NCBI GenBank assembly: GCA_028681135.1
Contig: JAQUJC010000016.1
Coordinates: 1-48,356 of the forward strand
DNA length: 48,356 nucleotides
Origin: Kiritimatiellia bacterium
GTDB lineage: Bacteria > Verrucomicrobiota > Kiritimatiellia > CAIQIC01 > Lenti-01
Direction of reading: 5' to 3'
Shown: in pieces, positions 16,871-23,812 of the stretch
Layout: each line of letters opens with the position of its first letter
How positions within the stretch are numbered: the first letter of the stretch is position 1
Notes under the pieces: model-generated
What the model was told of the DNA's origin: nothing
Seen by the model: only the letters and a program-made list of their open reading frames with translations
Databases searched by the model: none
Translations under genes and position numbers: made by a program

Positions 16871-16954
16871 AGAAGACAGAAGACAGAAGACAGAAGGCAG
16901 AAGGCAGAAGGCAGAAGGCAGTAGACAGTAGACAGTAGACAGTAGGCAGAAGAC
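16871..16954 (+). repeat. Twelve-unit heptanucleotide tandem array
   Basis: Twelve head-to-tail 7-mers fit AG(A/T)AG(A/G)C without gaps: three AGAAGAC, four AGAAGGC, three AGTAGAC, one AGTAGGC and one AGAAGAC. It resembles the short heptamer repeats known from cyanobacterial genomes. It lies between trpD and the four-helix-bundle gene. Confidence 0.95.
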
Positions 16955-16987
16955 TGAATTCAGAATAGTGGAAATTGAAGATTCAAA

Positions 16988-17350
16988 ATGAGTACATCTA
17001 AAACATTTGAAGATTTAATTGTGTGGCAAAAAGCGCACCAGTTTGTGCTGTCCGTTTACCGCATGACAGACGGATTCCCCAAATCTGAAATCTACGGTCT
17101 TTCATCGCAGTTCCGACGAGCGGTAGTTTCAATTGCCGCTAACATTGCCGAAGGATTCCGAAAACGTGGGAAACCCGATAAAGTCCGGTTTTATAATATT
17201 GCGCAGGGGTCTCTGGAGGAATGCCGGTATTACCTGATTCTGGCACGGGACCTTCGCTATGCAGATGAGCCGGAAACGGTCGAACTACTGACCGAAGTCA
17301 GTAAACTGCTCGCAAGCTATTCGCATCAAGTTCTTCATTCTGAATCCTGA
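16988..17350 (+). CDS. Four-helix-bundle protein (23S rRNA-intervening-sequence family)
   Basis: The 120-residue protein belongs to the four-helix-bundle family first found in 23S rRNA intervening sequences. Hallmarks are FEDLIVWQKAHQFVLSVYRMT, FPKSEIYGLSSQFRRAVVSIAANIAEGF and FYNIAQGSLEECRYYLILARDL. The cellular role is unknown in general, and no tryptophan link is known. It is inserted between trpD and trpC and flanked on both sides by short repeats. The last residues (HSES) and stop fall inside a TTCTGAATCCTGAATTC filler. Base composition is lower in GC than the trp genes. It looks like a passenger that keeps the operon transcription. Confidence 0.9.
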   Translation: MSTSKTFEDLIVWQKAHQFVLSVYRMTDGFPKSEIYGLSSQFRRAVVSIAANIAEGFRKRGKPDKVRFYNIAQGSLEECRYYLILARDLRYADEPETVELLTEVSKLLASYSHQVLHSES

Positions 17351-17374
17351 ATTCTAAAACCTACCTACTGAACT

Positions 17375-18172
17375 ATGTCTTTCCTTGATCAAATCCTAGC
17401 GGCAAAGCAAACCGAGATTGCCGAGGCGAAAGCCCGGACCCCGCTAAGCGAACTGGAACAACTTGCCGCCCAGCGAAACGACTATCGGGGATTCAAGGCT
17501 TCGCTCTCCAAGTCCGGCGTACGCGTGATTGCCGAAATCAAGCGGGCGTCCCCTTCCCGCGGGGATATCTCTCCCGATTTGGATCCATCCACGGTGGCTT
17601 CTGCTTATGAACGGGGAGGCGCCGCCGCTATTTCCGTTCTGACCGAGCCGGCCTTCTTTAAAGGATCAGCGGCGGACCTGCAGCAGGCCCGTGCCGCCGT
17701 GCAGCTGCCGGTTCTGCGCAAGGAGTTCATTCTGGAGCCATATCAGGTGTTCGAAACCGCCGCGATGGGCGCGGATGCCATACTGCTGATTGTCCGCATT
17801 CTGAATGACCAGCAACTCCATGACCTGCATGACCTGGCCCGCAGCCTCGGGCTGAATGTCCTGACCGAAATCTTCGATGAAACCGATGCAACACGACTCG
17901 CAGGAATGAATGACCTCCTGATCGGCATCAATAATCGTGATCTGACCCATTTTCATACCGACACCGCGCGTGCCGCCCGGATCGCCGCCACCCTGCCGAA
18001 AGATGCGGCCGTCGTTGCCGCCAGCGGAATCATGGAGACGGAGGACCTGCAACGAATCCTTGCCCAGGGAATTCGCCGCTTCCTGATCGGGGAGGCCCTG
18101 GTCCGCCAGAATGACCCGGTGACCACCCTGCGCGAGTGGACCACACTTCCAGTTGATCCCTTAATTCTATAA
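17375..18172 (+). CDS. trpC: Indole-3-glycerol-phosphate synthase
   Basis: TrpC closes the indole ring of CdRP with loss of CO2 and water. The 265-residue TIM-barrel protein has IAEIKRASPSRGDI with the catalytic Lys, SVLTEPAFFKGS, LRKEFILEPYQV with the second catalytic Lys and Glu, LTEIFDE, IGINNRDLTHF and ASGIMETEDL. It is a separate gene, not fused to trpF. It begins 24 bp after the four-helix-bundle gene. Confidence 0.97.
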   Translation: MSFLDQILAAKQTEIAEAKARTPLSELEQLAAQRNDYRGFKASLSKSGVRVIAEIKRASPSRGDISPDLDPSTVASAYERGGAAAISVLTEPAFFKGSAADLQQARAAVQLPVLRKEFILEPYQVFETAAMGADAILLIVRILNDQQLHDLHDLARSLGLNVLTEIFDETDATRLAGMNDLLIGINNRDLTHFHTDTARAARIAATLPKDAAVVAASGIMETEDLQRILAQGIRRFLIGEALVRQNDPVTTLREWTTLPVDPLIL

Positions 18173-18368
18173 ATAAATTCAACCCATTCTTAGGCATATT
18201 GTATTACAGCATAACCAAATTAAGACTCTTAACAGCCGCGGCTCACCCGGAGGGTTCGCCCTACCCAAGGCTTGCGAATCCGGCTTTGGGTAGGGCGAGG
18301 CGTCCCTGCCGAGCCGGAGTGTTCTGCTCACATTCTTCATTCTTAACTCTTCATTCTTAAGTATTCTT
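18173..18368. other. Spacer trpC-trpF with dispersed repeat copy 3
   Basis: Positions about 18230-18264 carry the third AACAGCCGCGGCTCACCCGG block. Immediately after it, the inverted partner GGGTAGGGCGAGGCGTCCC (about 18286-18305) can pair with the GGTTCGCCCTACCC end, giving a hairpin. TTCTTCATTCTTAACTC-type filler precedes trpF. No promoter is evident. Confidence 0.65.
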
Positions 18369-19034
18369 ATGCTTCCTTATCTGAAAATCTGCGGCATCAC
18401 CCGGAAGCCTGACGCCCTGCTTTGCGCCGAGGCCGGGGCGGGGGCACTGGGCGCGGTGTTCTACGAGAAGAGTCCGCGGTACGTCACCCCGGCCCAGGCG
18501 CGGTCTCTGTTCGATGGACTGCCCGACTCCATCGCCCGCGTCGGCGTGTTTGTCGACCTGCCCCCCGAGGGCGTGATCGCCATCGGCCAGGCCGCCGCGC
18601 TCGATACCGTGCAATTGCACGGAAACGAATCCCTGAAAACCATTGACGCGGTCCTGGCGGCCGGATTCCATGTGGTCAAGGTGTTCAAATCCACTGGCGA
18701 TGACTTGCTCGCCGCCGCCCGCGCCCTACCTCCGCAGGTCGGCATCCTGATCGAATGCGGCAAGGGCATCTTGCCTGGTGGAAACGCTGCCATCTGGAAC
18801 TGGGGCGACGCGGCTCCGCTGGCGAACCACCGCCCCATTGCCATCGCCGGGGGCCTGCATCCTATTAATATCGCCGTGGCGGCGCGCACCAGCCAGGCCG
18901 CGGGCTTCGATGTCAGTTCCGGCGTCGAAGCCGCGCCGGGCATCAAGGATAAAGCCGCCGTAACGGCCTTCATGCAGGCGATGACAGGAGTACCGCGCCC
19001 CGTGGACCCATTTTCCTGGAAAGGACAGTCATGA
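18369..19034 (+). CDS. trpF: Phosphoribosylanthranilate isomerase
   Basis: TrpF performs the Amadori rearrangement of PRA to CdRP. The 221-residue barrel has LKICGITRKPDALL with the catalytic Cys, GAVFYEKSPRYV, RVGVFVDLP, TVQLHGNE, the phosphate loop IAGGLHPINI, and FDVSSGVEAAPGIKD with the catalytic Asp. The stop overlaps the ATG of the DAHP synthase gene by four bases, so they are coupled. Confidence 0.96.
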   Translation: MLPYLKICGITRKPDALLCAEAGAGALGAVFYEKSPRYVTPAQARSLFDGLPDSIARVGVFVDLPPEGVIAIGQAAALDTVQLHGNESLKTIDAVLAAGFHVVKVFKSTGDDLLAAARALPPQVGILIECGKGILPGGNAAIWNWGDAAPLANHRPIAIAGGLHPINIAVAARTSQAAGFDVSSGVEAAPGIKDKAAVTAFMQAMTGVPRPVDPFSWKGQS

Positions 19035-20122
19035 GTCACCCGCATTTGGAAAACATCAATATCGAATCGGTCACGCCGCTCCCCACCCCCCGGGAGATGA
19101 AGGCAATGATTCCGCATACGCCGACCACCCTGAGCCGCGTGGCCCAGGGGCGGGAAACCCTGGAACGCATTTTCGATGGGGAAGACCCGCGCCTCATTGC
19201 CGTGGTAGGCCCCTGCTCCATTCACAACCTGGAAACCGCCGAAGAGTATGCCCAGAAGCTCAAGGGGCTGGCAGATGAGGTCTCCAGCACCATTTGCGTC
19301 GTCATGCGCGTCTACTTCGAAAAACCGCGTTCCTCCATCGGCTGGAAGGGATTGATCAATGACCCCTATATGAATGACACCTTCCACATCGAGGAAGGCA
19401 TCCGCATGGCCCGGCATTTTCTGTTCCGGGTGAATGAGATTGGCCTGCCGGCTGGCACGGAACTGCTCGATGTGCTCATGCCGCAGTACATCGGCGATCT
19501 CATTTCCTGGAATGTCATCGGTGCGCGGACGGCCGAAGCCCAGACCCATCGGGAAATCTCCAGCGGCATCTCCACGCCGATCGGATTCAAAAACGGCACC
19601 GACGGCACGCTCGGCGGCGCCATCAATGGCGTGCGCTCGGCCCTGGGCCCACATCACTTTCTCGGGGTCACCGAAGATGGCCTTCCCGCCGTGTTCAGCA
19701 CGACCGGTAATGCCTATCCGCATGTGGTGCTGCGCGGCGGCAAGAAGCCCAACTATGACGCGGAAAGCGTCAACGCCTGCGAGGACGCCCTGCGCAAGGC
19801 GCACCTGCCGCAGAATATCATGGTCGATTGCAGCCATGGCAACTCGAACAAACAGGCTGAGCGGCAGGGCATCGTGCTGAAGGATGTGCTGACCCAGCTC
19901 GAAAACGGAAACCGTTCTATCCGCGGCTTTATGCTGGAGAGCAATCTGGAGGGCGGCAACCAGCCGATGCTCAGCCATCCCGCCCTCCTCAATCCCCGCT
20001 GCTCCGTCACCGATGAATGCATCGACTGGGAAACCACCGAATCCCTCCTGCGTGAAGCGCATAGCCGCATGAGCAAGCTCATGCGGCAGAATTCAGAAGC
20101 CAGAATTCAGGATTCAGAATGA
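19031..20122 (+). CDS. aroF: 3-deoxy-7-phosphoheptulonate synthase, class I
   Basis: DAHP synthase joins phosphoenolpyruvate and erythrose-4-phosphate, the entry step of aromatic synthesis. The 363-residue protein matches the AroF/G/H type: VVGPCSIHN with the metal Cys, VMRVYFEKPRSSIGWKGLINDP, IGARTAEAQTHRE, GFKNGTDG, VDCSHGNSNK, MLESNLEGGNQP and SVTDECIDW. Which isoenzyme symbol applies cannot be told by eye; a tryptophan-linked role is inferred from position. The last residues (QNSEARIQDSE) are encoded by a CAGAATTCAG-type repeat and exceed the family fold. It is coupled to trpF. Confidence 0.93.
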   Translation: MSHPHLENINIESVTPLPTPREMKAMIPHTPTTLSRVAQGRETLERIFDGEDPRLIAVVGPCSIHNLETAEEYAQKLKGLADEVSSTICVVMRVYFEKPRSSIGWKGLINDPYMNDTFHIEEGIRMARHFLFRVNEIGLPAGTELLDVLMPQYIGDLISWNVIGARTAEAQTHREISSGISTPIGFKNGTDGTLGGAINGVRSALGPHHFLGVTEDGLPAVFSTTGNAYPHVVLRGGKKPNYDAESVNACEDALRKAHLPQNIMVDCSHGNSNKQAERQGIVLKDVLTQLENGNRSIRGFMLESNLEGGNQPMLSHPALLNPRCSVTDECIDWETTESLLREAHSRMSKLMRQNSEARIQDSE

Positions 20123-20408
20123 AAATAATACCAATAACTGGCTTTTTCCTGTCCGCTGTCCGCAGGACGTGGTTGCAGAGGATTTCTTTTGGATTTGGAC
20201 GGGGCTGCTTCGCGGAAATAACCGGTAGATTTTCCGATGGGGACGCTTCGCGGACGATCCGAGCACGACTCATATCGGCGAGGGGTCGGCCTCGGAGCGT
20301 CCACGCGGGAAAGATGCCGGTTGGTTCCCGCGCCGGCCAAATCCAAAAGAAATCCTCTCCCCCACGCCGCCGCCACCCCCCCCACCCTCACCCCGCACCC
20401 GCCACACC
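20123..20408 (+). other. Spacer DAHP synthase-trpB with structured element
   Basis: Holds the 182-bp palindromic element (20177-20358), preceded by a flank (20149-20176) that recurs near 21811-21838. It is followed by a C-rich leader CACCCTCACCCC and CACACC directly before the trpB ATG, without a Shine-Dalgarno. Confidence 0.7.
20177..20358 (+). repeat. 182-bp palindromic structured element, copy A
   Basis: Outer arms are a 22-bp perfect inverted repeat (20177-20198 and 20337-20358; arms begin AGAGGATTTC and end GAAATCCTCT). A second stem pairs CGCGG-AAATAACCGG with CCGGTTGG-TTCCCGCG. A third pairs GGACGCT (20241-20247) with AGCGTCC. The centre (20250-20296) carries the conserved core that starts GCGGACGA and ends GGTCGGCCTCG. 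The core recurs in copy B, whose stems have different sequences. No reading frame is conserved. Either a structured RNA upstream of trpB or a MITE-like element. Confidence 0.85.
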
Positions 20409-21662
20409 ATGACATCACCCAACTCCACCCCGCTGATCGGACAATATCCAGACGCCTCCGGCCACTTCGGCCCCTATGGCGGACGCTTCGTTGGCGAAAC
20501 GCTGATGACCGCGCTCCTCGACGTGGAAGCCGCCTGGAATGAGGCCAAAAACGACCCCGCCTTCCTCTCCGACTTCCGCGCCATGCTGCGCGATTACGCC
20601 GGCCGCCCCACGCCGCTCGACTGTGCCGACCGCCTCTCCGACCACATCGGCGGCGCGCGCATCTGGCTCAAGCGCGAAGACTGCACCCATACCGGCGCGC
20701 ACAAGATCAACAATGTCGTCGGCCAGGGCCTCCTCGCCCGCCGCATGGGCAAAAAGCGCGTCATCGCCGAAACCGGCGCCGGCCAGCACGGTGTTGCCAC
20801 CGCCACGATTGCTGCGCGCTTCGGCTTCGAATGCAAGGTCTTCATGGGTACGGAAGACATCCGCCGCCAGGCCCCCAATGTTCACCGCATGGAACTGCTC
20901 GGGACCGACGTCATTCCGGTCACCTCCGGCACCGCTACGCTCAAGGATGCGATGAACGAAGCTCTGCGCTACTGGTCCGGCACCAGCGCGGACACCTTCT
21001 ACGTTATCGGCACGGTCTCCGGCCCCCATCCCTATCCCGAGATGGTCCGCGACTTCCAACGCGTGATCGGCGACGAAGCCCGCGCCCAGTTCCTGGAAAA
21101 ATGTAGCCAACTCCCCGACCTGCTCGTCGCCTGCGTCGGCGGCGGCAGCAATGCCATGGGTCTCTTTTACCCCTTTCTCGACGACCCCTGCGAGATGATT
21201 GGTGCCGAAGCCGCCGGCGACGGCCTGGACACCCCGCGCCATGCCGCCTCCATTGTCGGCGGCACTCCCGGCGAACTGCACGGAGCGCTGACCTACCTGT
21301 TGCAGAACGACGAAGGCCAAATCCACGAAGCTTGGTCCATTTCTGCCGGGCTCGATTATCCCGGCGTCGGCCCCGAGCACGCCCTCTTGCATGACCTGAA
21401 ACGGGTGACCTATGAGGGCGTCACCGACCGCGAAGCCCTCGATGCCTTCCAGCTCCTGTGTCAATTTGAAGGCATCATCCCCGCCCTCGAAAGCGCACAC
21501 GCCCTCGCTGCCGCCATCCGCGAGGCCAGAAAACGCCCCAAGGACCAGACCATTCTCGTCAACCTCTCCGGCCGCGGAGACAAAGACTTGGACCATGTGG
21601 GCCAAGTCTTGGAGAAGTTCAGGAGTCAGAATTCAGAATTCAGAATGGGTTCCGAACAATGA
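20409..21662 (+). CDS. trpB: Tryptophan synthase beta chain
   Basis: TrpB condenses indole with serine using PLP. The 417-residue protein is a TrpB1 type: [27 protein letters not shown] with the PLP Lys, [34 protein letters not shown], the phosphate loop [10 protein letters not shown], and [14 protein letters not shown]. The C-terminus ([14 protein letters not shown]) is longer than usual and is encoded by CAGAATTCAGAATTCAGAAT filler. The 5' leader has no Shine-Dalgarno and carries a structured element. Confidence 0.97.
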   Translation: MTSPNSTPLIGQYPDASGHFGPYGGRFVGETLMTALLDVEAAWNEAKNDPAFLSDFRAMLRDYAGRPTPLDCADRLSDHIGGARIWLKREDCTHTGAHKINNVVGQGLLARRMGKKRVIAETGAGQHGVATATIAARFGFECKVFMGTEDIRRQAPNVHRMELLGTDVIPVTSGTATLKDAMNEALRYWSGTSADTFYVIGTVSGPHPYPEMVRDFQRVIGDEARAQFLEKCSQLPDLLVACVGGGSNAMGLFYPFLDDPCEMIGAEAAGDGLDTPRHAASIVGGTPGELHGALTYLLQNDEGQIHEAWSISAGLDYPGVGPEHALLHDLKRVTYEGVTDREALDAFQLLCQFEGIIPALESAHALAAAIREARKRPKDQTILVNLSGRGDKDLDHVGQVLEKFRSQNSEFRMGSEQ

Positions 21663-21704
21663 CCCTCGCCGCCATAACTCGCGGTTTGTTTTCTGCTCCC
21701 CGGT

Positions 21705-21776
21705 TTTTCCACAGTATGGAAAACTTTTCTTCAGTTTTTCCATGCTATGGAAAAATGTTTTCCACAGTGTGGAAAA
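21705..21776. repeat. Cluster of three phased TTTTCCA palindromes
   Basis: Copies at 21705-21723, 21736-21754 and 21758-21776 have centres ACAGT, ATGCT and ACAGT-like. Start-to-start distances are 31 and 22 bp. The arms TTTTCCA/TGGAAAA are perfect in all three. Confidence 0.93.
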
Positions 21777-21948
21777 CTTTCCCTGCCCGCCATCTGCAGG
21801 ATGTGACTTTTATGCCCGCTGTCCGCAGGACGTGGATGCAGAGGATATCTTTTGGATTTGGACGGGGCTGTTACGAGCGTCCCTTTGCACACTTTAACAC
21901 CTTTGACTTCCATGAATCACGTGTCCGCCCGCCGCAGGCGTGGCAGGC

Positions 21949-22131
21949 GCGGAAAAAGATTTTACAAAACGAGGGGCTTGACCGGCAAAATAAGCGCTCG
22001 GATGGTCCGATGATGGCGCGTTGCGGACGACCCGAGCGCGACTTGTGTCGGCGAGTGGTCGGCCTCGACGCGCCAGGGCGGATCAGACGGGCCTTCGTTT
22101 TGCCGCCTCGATTTTTGAAATCCTTTTCCGC
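21949..22131 (+). repeat. 183-bp palindromic structured element, copy B
   Basis: Outer arms 21949-21974 and 22106-22131 pair at 22 of 26 positions (GCGGAAAA... with ...TTTTCCGC). CGGCAAAA pairs with TTTTGCCG, and GGCGCGT pairs with ACGCGCC. The core from 22023 (GCGGACGA) to about 22068 (GGTCGGCCTCG) matches copy A closely. The core offset from the left end is 74 bp here and 73 bp in copy A. The stems are unrelated in sequence to copy A yet stay complementary. Confidence 0.85.
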
Positions 22132-22166
22132 AGGATCCATCCCACCCTCACCCCCATAACCACACC

Positions 22167-22967
22167 ATGAACCGAATCACCCAAACCTTTAACACGCTCG
22201 CCGCCGCCAACCGCAAAGCCCTTGTCACGTATCTGACTGCCGGCGATCCCGACCCCGAGACCAGCTTTGCCATTCTCCGCGCCGCTTGCGACGCCGGCAT
22301 CGACATCCTCGAACTCGGCATTCCCTTCTCCGACCCCACGGCCGACGGCCCCGTCATCCAAGCCGCCTCCCAGCGTGCGCTCAAAGCTGGTATGACGCTG
22401 ACAAAGACCCTGGACCTCGCCGCCCGCCTGCGTAAAGAAGTGGACACCCCCATCATGCTGTTCGGCTACTACAACCCCCTCTTCAAGTACGGCCTCGAAC
22501 GCCTCGCCAAGGAAGCATCCGCCGCCGGCGTGGACGGATTGCTCGTGGTCGACCTCCCGCCCGAAGAAGCTGGCCCATTGAAGGCCGCGCTCGTAGGCAC
22601 GGACCTCCAACTCGTCTTTCTTGTCGCCCCCACCACGCGCCCCGATCGCGTGCAAATGATTGCGCAGGAAACCGGCGGCTTCCTCTATCTCATCACCAGA
22701 GCCGGCACCACCGGCGAAGGTGGCCTCGACGTCGAGGTCATCCGCAAGCACGCCGCCGAGGTGAAAGCCGTCAGCCCCCTGCCCGTCTGCCTCGGCTTCG
22801 GCATCCGCAATGGCCAGGACGCGCAAAAACTCGCGCCCATGGCCGACGGTATCATCGTCGGCTCTGCCCTCGTTAATGTCATTGCCCATGCCCCCGCCGC
22901 CCCCGACCTTCCCGAACGCATGGCCGCCAAAATCCGCGACCTGCGCAATGGGCTCGACCGGGCCTGA
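22167..22967 (+). CDS. trpA: Tryptophan synthase alpha chain
   Basis: TrpA cleaves indole-3-glycerol phosphate to indole for TrpB. The 266-residue TIM barrel has YLTAGDPDPETS, ILELGIPFSDPTADGPVIQ with the catalytic Glu and Asp, LFGYYNPLFKYGLERL, GVDGLLVVDLPPEEA, TRAGTTGEGG near the phosphate loop and GFGIRNGQDA. It is the last gene of the operon and is followed by a terminator. It has no clear Shine-Dalgarno. Confidence 0.97.
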   Translation: MNRITQTFNTLAAANRKALVTYLTAGDPDPETSFAILRAACDAGIDILELGIPFSDPTADGPVIQAASQRALKAGMTLTKTLDLAARLRKEVDTPIMLFGYYNPLFKYGLERLAKEASAAGVDGLLVVDLPPEEAGPLKAALVGTDLQLVFLVAPTTRPDRVQMIAQETGGFLYLITRAGTTGEGGLDVEVIRKHAAEVKAVSPLPVCLGFGIRNGQDAQKLAPMADGIIVGSALVNVIAHAPAAPDLPERMAAKIRDLRNGLDRA

Positions 22968-23032
22968 CCTTCCCTCTCACGCCAAGCTTGCCAAGCCAAC
23001 CGCATAGGCACAAAAGCGCCAAGAGGTCCGAT

Positions 23033-23059
23033 GCGGGGGCAATTTTTCCCGCCTTTTTC
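23033..23059 (+). terminator. Terminator of the trp operon
   Basis: GCGGG (23033-23037) and CCCGC (23048-23052) form a stem with an AT-rich loop, followed by CTTTTTCC. It lies 66 bp after trpA. Confidence 0.6.
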
Positions 23060-23102
23060 CCGTACGAGTGGCTCTTTCGGGGAATTGCTAAATTTTTAGG
23101 CT

Positions 23103-23160
23103 TGTCAAACATTCTTATGTGAGCTTAACTTTGCGCAAATTCGAAACAAACACCTATAAA
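23103..23160 (+). promoter_or_regulatory. Possible feo promoter and palindrome
   Basis: TTGTCA (23103-23108) is followed after 17 bp by TAACTT, and a further TATAAA stands at 23155. TTTGCGCAAA (23130-23139) is a perfect 10-bp palindrome overlapping this region. No standard Fur box is visible. An iron-responsive regulator site is a guess. Confidence 0.3.
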
Positions 23161-23210
23161 AACGACCTCCAAGAGCCCCCCATAAGGGCCAGGCAGAAGA
23201 AAAACCAACC

Positions 23211-23465
23211 ATGATGACCGGATGCCAGCATATTCCTTTAAGCCACCTGCTCCCGGGGCAGAAGGCGCATATCTGCGGCTTGTGCGGCGGGCGCTCCTTC
23301 CGGCAGCGGATTACCAGCCTGGGCCTGAATATTGGCTGCGAGGTGGAGATGATGAAAAGCAGCGGGACCGGCTGGTGCGAGGGCCCCATTCTGATCCGGG
23401 CCGGGAACACCCGCCTGATGCTGGGGCATTGCATGGCAGAGCATGTATTGATCCATAGAGAGTAA
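23211..23465 (+). CDS. feoA: FeoA-family protein, first copy
   Basis: FeoA is a small SH3-like cytosolic protein that assists FeoB-mediated Fe2+ uptake. The 84-residue product fits the fold: LSHLLPGQKAHICGL, RQRITSLGLNIGCEVEMM, GPILIRAGNTRLMLGHCMAEHVLI. It has an unusual number of cysteines (five, with CGLCGG near residue 22). It is followed after 89 bp by a second feoA. The start could be either of two adjacent ATG codons. Confidence 0.9.
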   Translation: MMTGCQHIPLSHLLPGQKAHICGLCGGRSFRQRITSLGLNIGCEVEMMKSSGTGWCEGPILIRAGNTRLMLGHCMAEHVLIHRE

Positions 23466-23554
23466 ACGGATGAAAGATGCATCCCATTTTTTATGCGCAA
23501 AATAGCAGATACCTCTACTGAATTTAAAGATCGGAACAGAAAGGAATAAGGAGA

Positions 23555-23812
23555 ATGAAACTTGGAGATATGATTCCGGGTCAAACCGGAATAGTGGTCG
23601 GCTACAGTGGAGCGGACCGGGCCTATCGGCAAAAACTACTACAAATGGGACTGGTCAGAGGAACCCCCTTTAAACTGCTGCGAAAAGCCCCGATGGGCGA
23701 TCCGATTGAAATCGAACTCAACGGATTCAAGCTGACCTTGCGTAAAGAAGAGGCCGAGGTTCTCGAAGCCGAAACGGGGTCCCTCCGGATGGGAAAGGAA
23801 GCACGAACATGA
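23555..23812 (+). CDS. feoA: FeoA-family protein, second copy
   Basis: The second 85-residue FeoA (MIPGQTGIVVGYSGADRAYRQKLLQMGLVRGTPFKLLRKAPMG, IEIELNGFKLTLRKEEA) has no cysteine, unlike the first. AAGGAATAAGGAGA precedes ATG, a strong ribosome site. Its stop overlaps the feoB start by four bases (ATGA), so feoA2 and feoB are coupled. Two feoA copies per feoB occur in several phyla. Confidence 0.93.
   Translation: MKLGDMIPGQTGIVVGYSGADRAYRQKLLQMGLVRGTPFKLLRKAPMGDPIEIELNGFKLTLRKEEAEVLEAETGSLRMGKEART

Larger units (their letters stand above)
21663..22166 (+). other. 500-bp repeat-filled spacer trpB-trpA
   Basis: No gene is supported although short frames cross it. In order it contains three TTTTCCA palindromes (21705-21776) and two tandem units of a CCCGCC(A/T)-CTGCAGGATGTG-like motif (about 21782-21835). 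A truncated left end of the copy-A element follows (about 21838-21870), then the complete copy-B element (21949-22131). A leader with CACCCTCACCCC and CACACC precedes trpA, similar to the leader of trpB. TrpA and TrpB form one enzyme, so such a long gap is unusual. Confidence 0.8.

Noticed and set aside
16871-16954. CRISPR array
   Set aside because: The units are contiguous 7-mers without spacers.
18461-20062. 533-residue minus-strand frame across trpF and DAHP synthase
   Set aside because: Shadow of two clearly conserved genes on the plus strand.
20415-21605. 396-residue minus-strand frame
   Set aside because: Shadow of trpB in GC-rich DNA.
20177-22131. T-box or trp leader-peptide attenuator upstream of trpB and trpA
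   Set aside because: No T-box consensus and no short frame with tandem Trp codons; the palindromic elements have another shape.
23060-23210. Fur box before feoA
   Set aside because: No GATAATGATAATCATTATC-like match; only a short TTTGCGCAAA palindrome is present.
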